Source: Pseudomonas synxantha (lineage in GTDB: Bacteria > Pseudomonadota > Gammaproteobacteria > Pseudomonadales > Pseudomonadaceae). Taken from it: a stretch of 64,000 bases of DNA. The position numbers were made by a program, and so were the translations under genes. The stretch spans positions 4,402,001 to 4,466,000 of the forward strand of contig NZ_LT629786.1 in the NCBI RefSeq assembly GCF_900105675.1, written 5' to 3'. Numbering within the stretch: position 1 is the first letter of the stretch; each line of letters opens with the position of its first letter. The notes under the pieces are model-generated. The model was not told the origin of the DNA and ran no database searches. It was given only the letters and a program-made list of their open reading frames with translations. Shown piece after piece: positions 40,459-50,283 of the stretch.

Positions 40459-41402
40459 CGCAGCTTCTCCGCGACGCGCATGACGGCGCTACGGGAACGT
40501 GGGTTGGCCTTGAGCTCTGCTTCGGAAGCGAACTGCGCTTTACAATGGATTTTGATTTTCGGCACAAAGGCTTCGAAACGCACCGGCAGGTTGCGCGGCA
40601 GGTTGTCGGACTCGCCCTTGACCAGACGACGCATGAACAGTTTGACGATGCGGTCTTCCAGGGAGTGGAAGCTGATCACCACCAGACGACCGCCCACTTC
40701 CAAGGCGTCAAGCGCGGCTTCAAGGCCGGCTTCCAGGTCGCCCAATTCATTGTTGACGTGAATGCGCAGGCCCTGGAACGCACGAGTCGCCGGGTTCTTG
40801 CCTTTTTCCCACGCAGGGTTGGCGACCTTCAGCACTTCGGCCAGGTCGGCGGTACGCTCGAACGGCTGGATTTCACGGCGCTCGACCACGGCGCGTGCCA
40901 TGCGCCCGGCAAAGCGCTCTTCACCGTATTCCTTGAATACGCGGGCGATTTCTTCCACCGGAGCCGTGGCGATGAACTGCGCAGCGCTGACACCACGCGT
41001 AGGGTCCATGCGCATGTCGAGGGGGCCGTCGTTCATGAAGCTGAAGCCGCGCTCCGGGTCGTCGAGCTGGGGCGAAGACACGCCCAGGTCGAGCAAAACC
41101 CCGGCCACCTTGCCCGCCATGCCGCGCTCGGCGACTTCGGCACCCAACTCGGCAAAGCTGCGTTGCACAACGACAAAGCGGCCGTCTTCGGCCGCTAGCG
41201 CTTGCCCGGTGGCAATCGCTTGAGGGTCTTTGTCGAACCCGAGGAGCCTACCGTCGGGTCCGAGCTGGCTGAGTATCAACCGGCTGTGCCCACCCCTGCC
41301 AAAGGTGCCGTCCAAATAGCAGCCATCCGCGCGTACGGCGAGAGCCTCGACGGCTTCGTCAAGCAGTACGGTGATGTGGTTAAAGCCGCTATCAATAGTC
41401 AC
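40455..41402 (-). CDS. rsmH: 16S rRNA (cytosine1402-N4)-methyltransferase RsmH
   Basis: SAM-dependent methyltransferase (formerly MraW) acting on C1402 of 16S rRNA, 315 residues. It opens [19 protein letters not shown], has the SAM loop [16 protein letters not shown], and the family segments [20 protein letters not shown] and [15 protein letters not shown]. RsmI, encoded 1.3 kb away, makes the 2'-O methyl on the same nucleotide. It overlaps mraZ and ftsL by 4 bases each. Confidence 0.98.
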
Positions 41403-41854
41403 AGGATCAAATCACGCAGTTCATCAGGCATGGCGCCCGGTTGTTGAATAGCAGCCAGGTCTGCTGCAGACACAGCATCCCAGGCATCTTCGTCCCACAA
41501 TTGGAACTTGTTCAGTTGGCCCACCAGCATTGCGCGCTTGTCGAGCTTGGCGTACTCGCGCAGACGCGGTGGCACCAGGAAACGACCGCTGCCATCGAGT
41601 TCAAGGTCGACGGCATTACCGATCAGCAAACGCTGGAGGCGGCGGTTTTCTTCACGCAATGAAGGCAGCGCGCGCAACTTGGTTTCAATCAACTCCCACT
41701 CATCGAGGGGGTAAACACACAAACAAGGGTCAACGGCGTCAATCGTGATGATCAACTGGCCTGAACTTCGCGAAATGAGCTCGTCACGATACCGGCTCGG
41801 CATGGCGAGACGGCCTTTTGCATCGAGACTGATAGCGTTAGCTCCGCGAAACAC
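41399..41854 (-). CDS. mraZ: Transcriptional regulator MraZ
   Basis: Ring-forming DNA-binding repressor of its own dcw operon, 151 residues. It has two SpoVT/AbrB-like halves: [25 protein letters not shown] and [21 protein letters not shown], each with the DxxGR core. It is the first gene of the cluster. Three MraZ boxes and a sigma70-like promoter lie 40-105 bases upstream, so autoregulation as known in E. coli is expected. Confidence 0.97.
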   Translation of the reverse strand: MFRGANAISLDAKGRLAMPSRYRDELISRSSGQLIITIDAVDPCLCVYPLDEWELIETKLRALPSLREENRRLQRLLIGNAVDLELDGSGRFLVPPRLREYAKLDKRAMLVGQLNKFQLWDEDAWDAVSAADLAAIQQPGAMPDELRDLIL

Positions 41855-41895
41855 AGATGCGTTTCTCCAAATTTTAGCGTTTTACGTTCAAAAAA

Positions 41896-41920
41896 CCCAC
41901 TTTGTGCCACTTTCCGCCAC
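41896..41920 (-). promoter_or_regulatory. MraZ operator: three direct repeats
   Basis: On the minus strand GTGGC, GTGGC and GTGGG recur exactly every 10 bases, each preceded by an A-rich step, matching the known TGGGN-type MraZ boxes. They lie just downstream of the predicted transcription start and about 40 bases before mraZ, the position used for repression in E. coli. Confidence 0.85.
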
Positions 41921-41928
41921 TTGCGCAC

Positions 41929-41958
41929 ACTATAGGAATGCGCCTACCACACCGTCAA
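41929..41958 (-). promoter_or_regulatory. dcw cluster promoter (Pmra)
   Basis: On the minus strand TTGACG (41953-41958) and TATAGT (41929-41934) are 18 bases apart. Initiation near 41922 would place the three MraZ boxes at the very start of the transcript. Confidence 0.75.
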
Positions 41959-42210
41959 GGCGCGTATTCAAGGAAAAGCCTTACAGAACGGAGATTTAGG
42001 AAGGTAAAAGGAGGAGAAACCAGAGTTTGACGATGTTTTTGACTCAACAACGGCAAATAGCTCAGAGAGCTACGACCTAAAGTTAAAGTAATTTATTAAG
42101 AGTAAGATTTTTTTGGTATTACGAAGATGCATCTGCCAATGATTTGGCAGGGAGGGATTCTTGCGTTACTACCGGGTTTGCGCACGAGATTCGAACGCAA
42201 GGAAAAAAGG

Positions 42211-42567
42211 TGGAGAGTCGATCTGTAAGCCGGGTTCTGTCTTGAACAGTCATTCGTCTACGATGGCCATCACTGGACATCTTTAGCAACCTACCCGGTC
42301 CCAGCGCGGGCCACGCCTTGGGACCCTATTTGGTCTTGCTCCAAGTGGGGTTTACCTAGCCACGAACTGTTGCCAGTCGTGCGGTGCGCTCTTACCGCAC
42401 CTTTTCACCCTTACCGGCACCGAAGTGCTTAGGCGGTTATTTTCTGTGGCACTTTCCGTAGGCTCACGCCTCCCAGGCATTACCTGGCACTTCGCCCTAT
42501 GGAGCCCGGACTTTCCTCCCCCCCCTAATTTTCATAGAGGGCAGCGACTGTCCAATCGACTCTCCGC
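42211..42567 (-). ncRNA. rnpB: RNase P RNA (class A)
   Basis: Catalytic RNA of RNase P, which trims tRNA 5' leaders. On the minus strand it begins GGAGAGTCGAT, which pairs perfectly with ATCGACTCTCC at the 3' end to form helix P1. Conserved core elements follow: GAGGAAAGTCCGGGCTCC near the 5' end, GGTAAGGGTGAAAAGGTGCG in the middle, and the 3' AGAACCCGGCTTACAGATCG. About 355 bases, the usual size. Its place between mraZ and rsmI is the Pseudomonas order. Confidence 0.97.
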
Positions 42568-42573
42568 CGCGCA

Positions 42574-42602
42574 GGTTAACGGCACGGCGGCGTCAGGACA
42601 AG
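42574..42602 (-). promoter_or_regulatory. rnpB promoter
   Basis: On the minus strand TTGTCC (42597-42602) and TTAACC (42574-42579) are 17 bases apart. A start about 7 bases further, near 42567, coincides with the 5' end predicted from helix P1, which supports both assignments. Confidence 0.65.
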
Positions 42603-42659
42603 TATTAAAAGTCCCGCGGTGCCATCACGTTCAGACGCAATACAGGTTCGCCCCCGGAA

Positions 42660-43532
42660 CTATTCGGCTTTCTGCTTATCCAGCGCCACCTGGTACAACA
42701 CATTTTTGCGCACCCCGGTAATTTCCGCCGCCAAGGCCGCGGCACGCTTGAGCGGCATTTCCTTGAGCAGCAAATCGAGGATGCGCATCGCCTCGCTCCC
42801 CACCGCATCTTCATTTTCCGGCGCAGTCCAACCCGCCACCAGCACCACGCACTCACCCCGCTGCTGATTGCTGTCGCCTTCGACAAATGCGCGAAGCTCT
42901 TCCAGCGGCAAGCCCTTGAGGGTTTCAAAGGTCTTGGTCAGCTCCCGGGCCAACAGCGCCAGGCGCTCACCGCCAAACACCTGCTCCATGTCCTGCAGGC
43001 ACTCCAGGATACGGTGCGGGGCTTCGTAGAAGATCAGGGTGCGCGGCTCTTCCTTCAACGCTTGCAGGCGTGCGCGACGCCCCACCGCCTTGGCCGGCAA
43101 GAAGCCTTCAAAGATAAAGCGGTCCGATGGCAGGCCAGCGGCAGATAATGCAGCGATCAGCGCGCAGGCTCCCGGAACAGGCACTACATTGATACCAGCG
43201 GCGCGTGCCTGACGAACCAAGTGATAACCCGGATCGGAAATCAAGGGCGTACCCGCATCGGAGATTAACGCCACGTCATCGCCGGCCAGCAGGCGCGTGA
43301 TGAAACGGCTGCCTTCTTCACGCTCGTTGTGCTCGTGGCATGCCGCTAATGGCGTGCTGATTCCAAAATGCTGCATCAACCGCTGGGAGTGCCGCGTGTC
43401 TTCGGCCGCGACCAATTTAACCTCGCGCAACACTTTCAGCGCCCGCGCACTGATGTCGTCCAGGTTGCCAATGGGCGTCGCCACGACAAAAAGCGAGCCT
43501 GCAGTGGAATTCAATGGACCTGGAGCAGTCAA
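42660..43532 (-). CDS. rsmI: 16S rRNA (cytidine1402-2'-O)-methyltransferase RsmI
   Basis: Tetrapyrrole-methylase-fold enzyme that 2'-O-methylates C1402 of 16S rRNA, about 290 residues. It has the SAM-binding start LFVVATPIGNLDDIS, VAAEDTRHS, and ISDAGTPLISDPGYHLV. The start is uncertain: TTG at 43532 (MTAPGPLNS) has GAGG 8 bases upstream and fits relatives; ATG at 43565 would add 11 residues. It is divergent from lpoA across 209 bases. Confidence 0.95.
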   Translation of the reverse strand: MTAPGPLNSTAGSLFVVATPIGNLDDISARALKVLREVKLVAAEDTRHSQRLMQHFGISTPLAACHEHNEREEGSRFITRLLAGDDVALISDAGTPLISDPGYHLVRQARAAGINVVPVPGACALIAALSAAGLPSDRFIFEGFLPAKAVGRRARLQALKEEPRTLIFYEAPHRILECLQDMEQVFGGERLALLARELTKTFETLKGLPLEELRAFVEGDSNQQRGECVVLVAGWTAPENEDAVGSEAMRILDLLLKEMPLKRAAALAAEITGVRKNVLYQVALDKQKAE

Positions 43533-43749
43533 AACGCACACCTCGATGGTTGGCAAAAGCAACATTGTAGCGCGTAGACGCCTTGAAAATATGCCATCAC
43601 GGTGGATGCCGATTCAGCCACCGTTAGTTAATCGCAACATTTGCACGACCTAAATCGACTGTTTCACGCCACTAACGTCGCGCCTGGGCCAGTGCTTGGG
43701 TACACTTCCACGCTAATTTGATCGGTATCAGGAACACTTACATGATCGC

Positions 43750-45545
43750 TTGCCTGCGGCTGCTCTCTGCCTCGCTGCCTTGCTGGCCGCTTGCGCCAGC
43801 TCGCCCTCGTCCAGCCTTGGCGACCTTCCACGGACCCCGGATGCCAGTATCGAGCAATTGCTCGAACAGGCAACGAACGCCAAGACGCCAGAAAAGGCCG
43901 CCATGTTGCGCCTGAGTGCGGCTGACCTGGCCTACCAGCAGAACAACCCTGCCCGCTCGTCGCAGATTCTTGCGCAGGTGCCCCTGGATGTCCTGAAGCC
44001 GGCCGCTCAAGTATTTGCCAGCACCCTGGCCGCCGAACTGGCAATGACGCGTAATCAGCCTAAGGCGGCATTGGCGGCGCTGAACCATCCCAGCCTGCAA
44101 AGCCTGAAGGAGCTGCCGACAGACCAGCAGATCCGCACCGGCACCGTGCATGCCCGCGCCTATGAAGCAGATGGCCAGACCCTCGCCGCCGCTCGCGAGC
44201 GGGTAGCCATGGCACCGCTGCTCACCGGGGATGCCGCTGCAAGCAACCACGAAGCCATCTGGGTATTGATTGCTGCGTTGCCTGCCGAACAGCTGCAAGC
44301 CACCGGCAACCCGACACTGGACGGCTGGATTACCCTGGCCCAGGCGGTCAAGGGTGCCGGCACCCTGGAGCAACAACAAGCCGCCATCGATACCTGGCGC
44401 GCACAGAACCCGGGCCACCCGGCCGCGGTTCAACTGCCTACGCCGCTGACCAAGCTCAAGGAACTGGCCAGCCAGCCATTGAACAAGATTGCCGTGCTGC
44501 TGCCGCAGGAAGGCCCGCTGGCTTCGGTTGGCAAGGCGCTGCGTGAAGGCTTCATGGCGGCTCACTACCAGGCCGAACAAGCCGGGCAGAAGGCGCCGAT
44601 CATTGAGTTCTACGACAGCTCGCGCATGACCTCCCTCGACGACTTCTACGCCAAGGCCCAGGCCGCCGGCGTGCAATTGGTGGTTGGCCCGCTGGAAAAA
44701 CCACTGGTCAAGCAGCTCAGTGCACGCCCGCAATTGCCGATCACTACCCTGGCGCTGAACTACAGCGAGACCGATCAAGGCCCGGCACAACTGTTCCAGT
44801 TCGGCCTGGCCGCTGAAGACGAAGCCCGTGAAGTGTCGCGTCGTGCCCGCGCCGATGGCCTGCATCGCGCCGCCGCCATGGTGCCCCGTGGCGAATGGGG
44901 CGAGCGTGTGTACAAGGCCTTCCGCCAGGATTGGGAAGCCAATGGCGGCACCGTCATGGGTGTCGAATATGTCGATCAGCCCGTGGCACTGGCCCAGCAG
45001 ATCGCCGATCTGTTTCAGCTGCGCAAAAGTGAAGGCCGTGCCAAGAGCCTGCAGAGCACGGTCGGCACCGACGTTGCCGCCCAGCCTTCGCGTCGCCAGG
45101 ACATCGAGTTCATCTTCCTGGCCGTCACCCCGCAACTGGCCCAGCAGATCAAGCCGACCCTGAACTTCCAGTACGCCGGTGATGTGCCGGTCTACGCGAC
45201 ATCCCACGTATTCAGTGCCAGCGGCGACCGCAACCAGTACCTGGACATGACCAACGTGATGTTCTGCGAAACCCCTTGGCTGCTTAATACCACCGACCCG
45301 CTGCGCAACCAGGTGGCCGCGCAATGGCCACAAGCCAATGGCAGCCTGGGCCGCCTGTACGCCATGGGTGTCGATGCCTACCGCCTGGCGCCACGCCTGG
45401 GCCAGCTCAAGGCGCTGCCGGACACCCGTGTCGACGGCCTCTCGGGCAACCTGGGCATCAGCGCCAACCAGCGCGTTGATCGCCAGATGCCATGGGCGAA
45501 ATTCGTCGGCGGCGACATCCAGCGCCTTCCAGATACCCCGCGCTG

Positions 45546-45546
<1 letters not shown>
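43750..45546 (+). CDS. lpoA: Penicillin-binding protein activator LpoA (signal peptide frameshifted)
   Basis: Outer-membrane lipoprotein that stimulates PBP1A, here 598 residues. The N-terminal TPR-like domain (about 30-250) is followed by a periplasmic-binding-protein-like domain (KIAVLLPQEGPLASVGKALREGFMAA onward). The lipobox LLAAC sits at residue 15. In this frame the only start is TTG at 43750, giving a 14-residue leader with no positive charge, 17 bases from the ribosome site. An ATG at 43742, nine bases after AGGAA, gives the expected MIACLRLLSA but in another frame. The leader is 7 bases short; restoring a second CTCTGCC joins the frames exactly. The body is intact. Confidence 0.9.
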
Positions 45547-47183
<1,637 letters not shown>

Positions 47184-47200
47184 TGTAGATCGACAGCAAC

Positions 47201-47241
47201 AAAAAAGGGCGCCGTGCATTGACTGCATGGCGCCCTTTTTA
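47201..47241. terminator. Bidirectional intrinsic terminator
   Basis: AAAAAGGGCGCC then TGCA pairs with TGCA then GGCGCCCTTTTT around a short loop, with one G-T position. A and T runs flank both sides, so it can end both the BON gene transcript and the converging OmpA-family gene transcript. Confidence 0.92.
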
Positions 47242-47252
47242 GTGAGCAGGGT

Positions 47253-48026
47253 TTATTGGTACTGCTGGTATGGATTGCCCTGGAACTGGTTGTTCTGCTG
47301 TGGCACCTGCTGTTGCTGACCCGGCTGACCGTACTGCTGGCCGGGGATAGGGCCGAGGTTGACCTCTACGCGACGGTTCTGGGCACGGCCATTCACGTCG
47401 GAGTTGCTGGCAATCGGGTTATCCGGGCCGGCACCGCGGGCGCTCAGGTTGGCAGCGCTGACGCCCTGGGAAGTCAGGTAGTTGGCCACGCTCTGGGCAC
47501 GACGCTGGGACAGGTCCATGTTCAACTGACGGCTGCCGGTACTGTCGGTGTAGCCGACGATCTGGATGGTGTTCTGGTTGAACTGCTTGAGGGAGTTGGC
47601 CAGGTTGTTCAGCGGCTGGTAGAAGCTGCTGGAGATCGCGTCCGAGTTGGTGGCGAAGGTAATGTTGCCCGGCATGATCAGCTTGATCTGGTCGCCCTGG
47701 CGCTGCACTTCCACTCCGGTGTTGGCCATGCTTTCGCGCAGTTTTTTCTCTTGCTGGTCGGCGTAGTAGCCATAACCAGCGGCGCCGGCACCCGCGACGA
47801 CTGCACCAATCAGCGCGCCCTTGCCACGGTTGTTATGGTCAATGGCCGCACCAGCCAACGCGCCGGCCAGCGCACCCAGGCCGCCGTACTTGGCGGTCTT
47901 GCTCATACCGCTTTCGGAACCATTGCTGGCCTGTCCCTGGCTGCCGTCATATGGATTAGGTGAAGCGCAGCCAGACAACAGGGCTACGGCGGTAGCGACA
48001 ACAAGCAGACGACGCGGAGTAAACAT
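47253..48026 (-). CDS. OmpA family lipoprotein with glycine zipper (YiaD-like)
   Basis: Outer-membrane lipoprotein of 257 residues. Signal ALLSGC gives a lipidated Cys near residue 20. A glycine-zipper region (about 48-90, GGLGALAGALAGAAIDHNN and GALIGAVVAGAGAAG) is followed by an OmpA C-terminal peptidoglycan-binding domain (about 120-225) with VGYTDSTGS, NMDLSQRRAQSVANYL and NRRVEVNL. The tail is a Gln/Asn/Pro-rich low-complexity stretch of about 30 residues. It likely ties the outer membrane to the wall. Confidence 0.92.
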   Translation of the reverse strand: MFTPRRLLVVATAVALLSGCASPNPYDGSQGQASNGSESGMSKTAKYGGLGALAGALAGAAIDHNNRGKGALIGAVVAGAGAAGYGYYADQQEKKLRESMANTGVEVQRQGDQIKLIMPGNITFATNSDAISSSFYQPLNNLANSLKQFNQNTIQIVGYTDSTGSRQLNMDLSQRRAQSVANYLTSQGVSAANLSARGAGPDNPIASNSDVNGRAQNRRVEVNLGPIPGQQYGQPGQQQQVPQQNNQFQGNPYQQYQ

Positions 48027-48239
48027 GAAGGGAAGCTCCTACTTTTGCATTCTGTGATGCAGAGGACATTGGCAATGGACCTGTGCCGAGTTTGGAACAC
48101 GACCAGCGGTAAAAATTCCGTGGCCGCCGCCCATGCTGTAACAAAAGGTTAGCCAATGTCACCGCTACAGGAACCGTAGCAGACGCAGGCAGAAAACGAC
48201 CTGGGTTTTTGCTGCAGCGCTTGTCAGACTCATTCACGA

Positions 48240-48884
48240 TCAAGCGCGCACGAAGGGATTTTCCCGCATCTCGTCGCCCAGGCAGGTGTCCGGCCCATGA
48301 CCGGTGACCACCGTCGCGCCTTCGTCCAGCGTATACAGGCGCTGCTTGATCGAGCGCACGATTGTCGCCTGGTCGCCGCCCCATAAATCGGTGCGCCCCA
48401 CGCCGCGCCGGAACAAGGTGTCACCGGCAATCAGCAACTTGGCATCGGCAAACCAGAAACTCATCGAACCCGGCGTGTGCCCTGGTGTGTGCAAGGCCAC
48501 GCCACAACCGCAGGCCAGTTCCTCGTCATCTTCCAGCCAGCGGTCCGGCGACGGCACCGGGACATAGGGCACGCGAAACATCTGGCACTGCATTTCCAGG
48601 TTGTCCCAGAGGAATTGATCTTCTTTATGCAGGTGCAGCGTCGCGCCGGTCTTCTCCTTCAACTGCCCGGAGGCCAGGAAGTGATCCAGATGGGCATGGG
48701 TGTGGATAATGCTCACCACCTGGAGGCCCAGGGCAGCGAGCCGCGCCAGGATCAATTCAGGGTTGCCGCCCGGGTCGACCACAATGGCTTTTTTGCTGAT
48801 CGGGTCACCGATGATGGTGCAGTTGCATTGCAACGGGCCGACGGGGAAAGTTTCGCGGATCAACAGGCTTTTCTGGTTAAGCAT
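48240..48884 (-). CDS. MBL fold metallo-hydrolase (glyoxalase II-like)
   Basis: Metallo-beta-lactamase-fold hydrolase of 214 residues. The metal site motif HTHAHLDHF is complete, with later ligands in LHTPGHTPGS, AGDTLFRRGVGRTD and TGHGPDT. It is the YcbL/GloB-like type, probably a thioester hydrolase, but the substrate is not certain. The start at 48884 (MLNQKSLL) is chosen over a TTG 5 codons upstream because AGGAA lies just before it. It is divergent from the pqi operon. Confidence 0.92.
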   Translation of the reverse strand: MLNQKSLLIRETFPVGPLQCNCTIIGDPISKKAIVVDPGGNPELILARLAALGLQVVSIIHTHAHLDHFLASGQLKEKTGATLHLHKEDQFLWDNLEMQCQMFRVPYVPVPSPDRWLEDDEELACGCGVALHTPGHTPGSMSFWFADAKLLIAGDTLFRRGVGRTDLWGGDQATIVRSIKQRLYTLDEGATVVTGHGPDTCLGDEMRENPFVRA

Positions 48885-49048
48885 GGGACGTTCCTGCAAG
48901 CTCTATGGCATTCCTGACACAGTATGGTTGACCTTGCCCCAGATCTGGAAGGCATCGAATTTGCGTTGCATCAAATGCTAAGCTACTCAAGCGCCATCGA
49001 ACCCAGCAACAGCCAGGACCGCAGCGTGTCGCGTTTGGAGCAAGACGT

Positions 49049-49642
49049 ATGGCGAATCAACAGCAGGTCATCTGCGAACACTGCGACTGCGTGTACGAAA
49101 AAGTCACGCTCGCCAAACATCAAACCGCCCTGTGCGTACGCTGCGCGGGCGTATTGCAGCGCCATAACGGCCTGACGGTGCAACAACGCCTGGCCCTGAC
49201 GGTAACCGCAGCGGTGTTGTGGACCTTCGCCAACTTTTACCCGGTGATGAGCATCAGCCTGCAGGGCTTGAAAAACAGCGCGACGCTCTGGGATTCGGTA
49301 GTGGCGTTGAGCCTGGGGCCGATCACGTTTATTGCGTTGGTGGCGGCAATTTCCATCATTATCGCGCCGGTGTTTCAACTGCTGTTGCTGATCTGGGTAT
49401 TGAGCTTCGCCTTGGCCGGCCGACGCTCGCCGGCATTCAAGCTGTGCATGCGCTGGCTGGAAGCCCTCAGGCCCTGGAGCATGCTGGAAGTCTGCCTGCT
49501 GGGTGCGATGGTCGCGGTGTTCAAGCTGGCCGGTATGCTGGATGTAATCCCCGGCACCGGCCTGTTTGCCCTGGCCGCCCTCAGCCTGTTGCTGATCCGC
49601 ATTGCCGGGCGCGATGTGCGCGACCTGTGGGACACCGTATGA
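49049..49642 (+). CDS. pqiA: PqiA half-protein 1 (paraquat-inducible protein A)
   Basis: Inner-membrane protein of 197 residues, equal to one half of E. coli PqiA. An N-terminal zinc-ribbon-like part with two cysteine pairs (CEHCDCVYE and CVRCAGVL) is followed by about four helices, with FANFYPVMSISLQG and RPWSMLEVCLLGAMVAVFKL typical of the family. With PqiB and PqiC it belongs to a lipid-trafficking bridge between inner and outer membranes. GGAG lies 8 bases before the ATG. Its stop overlaps the next gene. Confidence 0.92.
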   Translation: MANQQQVICEHCDCVYEKVTLAKHQTALCVRCAGVLQRHNGLTVQQRLALTVTAAVLWTFANFYPVMSISLQGLKNSATLWDSVVALSLGPITFIALVAAISIIIAPVFQLLLLIWVLSFALAGRRSPAFKLCMRWLEALRPWSMLEVCLLGAMVAVFKLAGMLDVIPGTGLFALAALSLLLIRIAGRDVRDLWDTV

Positions 49643-50283
49643 ATTCACCGCCCACTGCCCGCGAGCTCAACCTGTGCCTTTGCCACACCTGCGGCCAGGC
49701 CTGCGACATGCTTCAAGAGCCCACCGAGTGCGACCGCTGCGGCGCGCCCTTGCACCGGCGCAAGGTTCAGTCCCTGACCCGAACCTGGGCCTACATGCTC
49801 ACCGCCCTCGCCTTTTATGTACCGGCCAATTTACTGCCGGTGATGAACACCACCATGCTCGGCTCGGGGGCGGACAGCACCATCATGAGCGGCGTGCTGG
49901 AGTTCTGGCAGCATGGCGCCTGGGACATTGCCCTGATCATTTTCATCGCCAGCATCGCCGTGCCGGGCATCAAGTTCGTGTCATTGGCACTGTTGCTGGT
50001 CACCGTGCAGCGCAATAGCCTGTGGGCGCGCAAGGAGCGCTCCAAGCTGTTCCGGTTTATCGAGCTGATCGGCTATTGGTCAATGCTCGATGTGATCGTG
50101 GTCGCACTGGTGGCCGCGCTGGTGAGGTTCCAGGCCCTGGGCACGATCGAGCCGCGCCTGGGCATTCTGTTTTTTGGCTTGGTGGTGGTGTTTACCATGC
50201 TCGCGGCCATGAGTTTCGACCCACGGCTTATCTGGGAAAACCCACACTATGAGGAGCGTTCGGATGACGCCACACGACGTTGA
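49639..50283 (+). CDS. pqiA: PqiA half-protein 2
   Basis: Second PqiA-type protein, 214 residues, 4-base overlap (ATGA) with the first. It repeats the layout: cysteine-rich start (CLCHTCGQACDML and CDRCGAPLHRR) then four helices, with YVPANLLPVMNTTMLG and IGYWSMLDVIVVALVAALV. Together the two copy the two-lobed E. coli PqiA as separate subunits. The 3' end overlaps the pqiB start. Confidence 0.92.
   Translation: MNSPPTARELNLCLCHTCGQACDMLQEPTECDRCGAPLHRRKVQSLTRTWAYMLTALAFYVPANLLPVMNTTMLGSGADSTIMSGVLEFWQHGAWDIALIIFIASIAVPGIKFVSLALLLVTVQRNSLWARKERSKLFRFIELIGYWSMLDVIVVALVAALVRFQALGTIEPRLGILFFGLVVVFTMLAAMSFDPRLIWENPHYEERSDDATRR

Larger units (their letters stand above)
41855..42210. other. Intergenic region between mraZ and rnpB
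   Basis: The part next to mraZ holds the MraZ boxes and dcw promoter. The rest (about 41990-42210) is clearly more AT-rich than its neighbours and has no plausible gene. It contains two perfect small hairpins: TAGCTC/GAGCTA at 42058-42072 and CTGCCAA/TTGGCAG at 42133-42150. A minus-strand T run (42203-42208 complement) directly follows the 3' end of rnpB. Confidence 0.75.

Noticed and set aside
42425..42721. 98-codon plus-strand frame over the RNase P RNA gene
   Set aside because: The region is a structural RNA on the minus strand; the frame is incidental.
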